Positions 32,095-34,264 of a stretch of DNA of 34,264 nucleotides are shown one piece after another. The DNA is taken from NCBI GenBank assembly GCA_004796425.1, contig QZLB01000161.1, positions 1-34,264 on the forward strand, in the 5' to 3' direction. Position numbers and translations under genes: made by a program. The notes under the pieces are model-generated. The model saw nothing but the letters and a program-made list of their open reading frames with translations, ran no database searches and was not told the DNA's origin. The DNA comes from Desulfobulbaceae bacterium (GTDB lineage: Bacteria; Desulfobacterota; Desulfobulbia; Desulfobulbales; Desulfocapsaceae). Position 1 is the first letter of the stretch. The number at the start of each line of letters is the position of its first letter.

Positions 32095-33990
32095 ATGGCT
32101 GATATTGAAAAAATTTTCAAAGAGAGCATTGAACAACCTGAGGTATTCTGGGCAAGAGCAGCTGAGGATATTGATTGGTACACTAAAAGTGAGCAAATCC
32201 TCGATGCGAGTAATCCCCCATTTTATCGCTGGTACTCAGGCGGAACACTCAATACCTGTTACAACGCTGTTGACCGTCACGTTGAAAAAGGACGGGGTGA
32301 CCAGGCCGCGATCATTTATGATAGCCCAGTCACCGATACAATCACCACCATCACCTATCGTGAACTTCAGGAAAAGGTTGCGCTTTTCGCCGGAGGGCTG
32401 AAAAGTCTTGGCATCTCAAAAGGAGACACGGTCATCATCTACATGCCGATGGTTCCTGAAGCGGCAATCGCCATGCTCGCCTGCGCGCGCATCGGGGCAA
32501 TCCATTCAGTCGTTTTTGGTGGTTTTGCGGCAAGTGAGCTGGCCATTCGGATCAACCATGCCCAGCCCAAAGCCCTGGTCACCGCTTCTGGTGCCATTGA
32601 AGGCAAAAAGACCCTGGCCTACAAACCGTTGGTGGACGAAGCAATCGAAATGGCCGAGCACAAGATCGAAAAATGCGTGGTCCTGCAGCGCCCGTTTGTC
32701 AGTGCTGAAATGACCACCGGCCGGGATAGCGACTGGAACGAACTGGTTGCCTCAGCCTCCCCAGCTGAATGTGTACCGGTAGAAGCAACCGACCCGCTCT
32801 ATATTCTTTACACCTCAGGCACCACTGGTATGCCCAAAGGTGTTATGAGGGACAACGGTGGTCACGCGGTCGCCCTGAACTGGAGTATGAAGGCGATTTA
32901 TGATATCAATGCCGGTGACGTCTTCTGGTCCGCATCCGATGTCGGCTGGGTGGTTGGCCACTCATATATTGTCTACGGCCCCCTGATCAAAGGAGCCACC
33001 ACAATATTTTACGAAGGAAAGCCCATCGGCACTCCTGATGCCGGTGCCTTCTGGCGCGTCATTTCCCAACACCGAGTCAAATCACTGTTTACGGCTCCGA
33101 CAGCTTTCAGGGCAATAAAGAAAGAAGACCCGAACGGCGAATTCATCGGCAAATATGATATCTCCTGCTTTGAAGCGCTTTATCTGGCCGGTGAGCGACT
33201 TGATCCGGATACCTATCATTGGGCCACTGACCTGCTCAAAGTTCCGGTTATAGACCACTGGTGGCAGACCGAGACCGGTTGGGCAATCGTCGCAAATTGT
33301 CGCGGCATTGAAGAACTGCCGGTGAAAGCGGGCTCTCCAACCAAAGCTGTACCCGGCTACAACGTCATGGTCCTGGATAACGAAGGGAACGAGGTCAGTG
33401 CCAATACCGAGGGCAACATTGTCGTCAAGCTTCCCCTCCCCCCGGGCACACTTGCAACCCTGTGGCGCAATGAAAAGCGATTCATTGACTCTTACATGAC
33501 CACATTTCCTGGCTATTACGAAACCAGCGACGGCGGCTATATCGATGATGATGGATACGTCTTTGTCATGGGCAGGATGGATGATGTTATAAATGTTGCC
33601 GGCCACCGGCTCTCAACCGGAGCCATGGAAGAGGTAATCGCCACCCATCCAGATATTGCTGAATGTGCCGTTATCGGAACCGATGATCAACTCAAAGGCC
33701 AGTTACCCGTCGGTCTGTTTGTCTTGAAATCAGGAGTTGACAGGGATATCGAAGAGGTGAAGACGGAACTGGTGAAAATGGTCAGAGAACAGATCGGTGC
33801 CATCGCCTGCTTCAAAGAGTCTACAGCGGTCGGGCGCCTGCCAAAAACACGCTCCGGTAAGATCTTACGGGGCACGATGCGTTCCATTGCCAGTGGTAAG
33901 GAATACCGGATGCCATCTACCATAGATGATCCGGTTATCCTTGATGAGATAACTGAAACATTAAAAGGCATGGGCTATCCTACATCTTAA
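32095..33990 (+). CDS. prpE: Propionyl-CoA synthetase
   Basis: The 631-residue protein belongs to the acetyl-/propionyl-CoA synthetase branch of the AMP-forming ligases. It shows the ATP loop 'YTSGTTGMPKGVMRDNGGHA' (about 241), the PrpE-type 'DVGWVVGHSYIVYGPLIKGAT', 'DHWWQTETGW', 'YETSDGGYIDDDGYVFVMGRMDDVINVAGHRLS' blocks in order, and the catalytic/acetylated Lys in 'KTRSGKILRGTMR' near the C-terminus. It makes propionyl-CoA from propionate, ATP and CoA. AGAGAGG precedes ATG. The next gene is sucC; together they fit propionate oxidation via methylmalonyl-CoA and succinyl-CoA (inference). Acetate may also be used. Confidence 0.92.
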   Translation: MADIEKIFKESIEQPEVFWARAAEDIDWYTKSEQILDASNPPFYRWYSGGTLNTCYNAVDRHVEKGRGDQAAIIYDSPVTDTITTITYRELQEKVALFAGGLKSLGISKGDTVIIYMPMVPEAAIAMLACARIGAIHSVVFGGFAASELAIRINHAQPKALVTASGAIEGKKTLAYKPLVDEAIEMAEHKIEKCVVLQRPFVSAEMTTGRDSDWNELVASASPAECVPVEATDPLYILYTSGTTGMPKGVMRDNGGHAVALNWSMKAIYDINAGDVFWSASDVGWVVGHSYIVYGPLIKGATTIFYEGKPIGTPDAGAFWRVISQHRVKSLFTAPTAFRAIKKEDPNGEFIGKYDISCFEALYLAGERLDPDTYHWATDLLKVPVIDHWWQTETGWAIVANCRGIEELPVKAGSPTKAVPGYNVMVLDNEGNEVSANTEGNIVVKLPLPPGTLATLWRNEKRFIDSYMTTFPGYYETSDGGYIDDDGYVFVMGRMDDVINVAGHRLSTGAMEEVIATHPDIAECAVIGTDDQLKGQLPVGLFVLKSGVDRDIEEVKTELVKMVREQIGAIACFKESTAVGRLPKTRSGKILRGTMRSIASGKEYRMPSTIDDPVILDEITETLKGMGYPTS

Positions 33991-34013
33991 GATCGTTGAA
34001 TGAGGCGTTGAAT

Positions 34014-34048
34014 GGCAGGCAGATGCGGGAGCGCCCCATCTGCCTGTC
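34014..34048. repeat. GC-rich hairpin between prpE and sucC
   Basis: A 12-bp stem (34014-34025 with 34037-34048, one G-U pair; arm GGCAGGCAGATG) is extended inside by GGG/CCC around AGCG. No T-run follows. It may be a transcript-stabilising or attenuating structure between the two genes. Confidence 0.5.
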
Positions 34049-34153
34049 GCCGTTTGACTCCCATGCGTCTCCCGGTCACCAGGCCCACAACGCTCACCCT
34101 CATGATTACCCAGCCCGGAACAACACAAAACTTTACTACACCCAGGAATTACT

Positions 34154-34264
34154 ATGAAAATTCATGAGTATCAGGCAAAAGAACTATTTCGCACCTACCA
34201 AATCCCGGTACCAGACGGGACGCTCTGTCTTACCCCGGATGACGCACAAAAAGCTGCCGAGCAA
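34154..34264 (+). CDS. sucC: Succinyl-CoA synthetase beta subunit (5' end only)
   Basis: Thirty-seven codons are visible before the right edge. They start 'MKIHEYQAKELFRTYQIPVP', the characteristic ATP-grasp start of SucC (HEYQAK-LF-x-YG-x-P-x-P), preceded by AGGA 7 nt upstream of ATG. SucC with SucD interconverts succinyl-CoA and succinate with ATP or GTP formation. A malate-CoA ligase beta subunit shares this start and cannot be excluded from so short a stretch. Confidence 0.82.
   Translation, partial: MKIHEYQAKELFRTYQIPVPDGTLCLTPDDAQKAAEQ

Noticed and set aside
1-34264. CRISPR arrays, tRNA or rRNA genes, insertion sequences, prophage or known defence genes
   Set aside because: I saw no regularly spaced repeats, no transposase or integrase frames and no tRNA-like cloverleaf by eye. 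A tRNA scan could not be run.

Overview
The window looks like chromosomal DNA of an anaerobic Gram-negative bacterium, most likely a sulfate- or sulfur-metabolising Desulfobacterota (Desulfobulbales-like). The reasons are an Mvh-type NiFe hydrogenase with a dedicated ferredoxin, a propionyl-CoA synthetase beside a succinyl-CoA synthetase, Omp85/BamA with an extra N-terminal domain, a LarA-type nickel racemase, and a probable selenoprotein. This placement is by eye from protein content only. I see no rRNA, tRNA, CRISPR array, insertion sequence or prophage gene.

Layout. 1-4292, all on the minus strand: a partial PilJ-type sensor, a DUF3179 protein interrupted by one in-frame UGA, then a four-gene set (read right to left: cNMP-like/PilZ protein, membrane methyltransferase, OsmC protein, small membrane protein). 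4665-6070, plus: yaaA and a LOG-family gene. 6137-10008: a 2-hydroxyacid module, with hyi-glxR transcribed leftwards, and a GntR/FCD regulator and a LarA homologue transcribed rightwards from a shared 190-bp region. 10005-14092, minus: a six-gene overlapping hydrogenase operon (Cys-rich V4R/MetOD1-like protein A, small subunit, large subunit, 2[4Fe-4S] ferredoxin, Cys-rich protein B, maturation endopeptidase). 14316-18870, minus: an S1C protease with a coiled-coil insertion, pcm coupled to a BamE-like lipoprotein gene, and htpG. 19012-21091, plus: a metallophosphoesterase overlapping hemG. 21128-23752, minus: dnaA and comF, separated by a 560-bp AT-rich gap. 24033-34264, plus: bamA with a strong terminator, mfd overlapping a HAD nucleotidase, a lipoprotein, prpE and the start of sucC.

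The most notable item is the DUF3179 gene at 1130-1765. Its only in-frame stop is UGA, it lies exactly where the family carries the first Cys of its YCPLC motif, the rest of the protein has no Cys, and a hairpin fitting the bacterial SECIS pattern starts 7 nt downstream. Second is the hydrogenase operon: catalytic subunits with no Hdr, MvhD or diaphorase gene, but with two homologous small proteins sharing three aligned cysteines. Third is a LarA homologue placed with hydroxypyruvate isomerase and tartronate semialdehyde reductase, which suggests a racemase substrate other than lactate.
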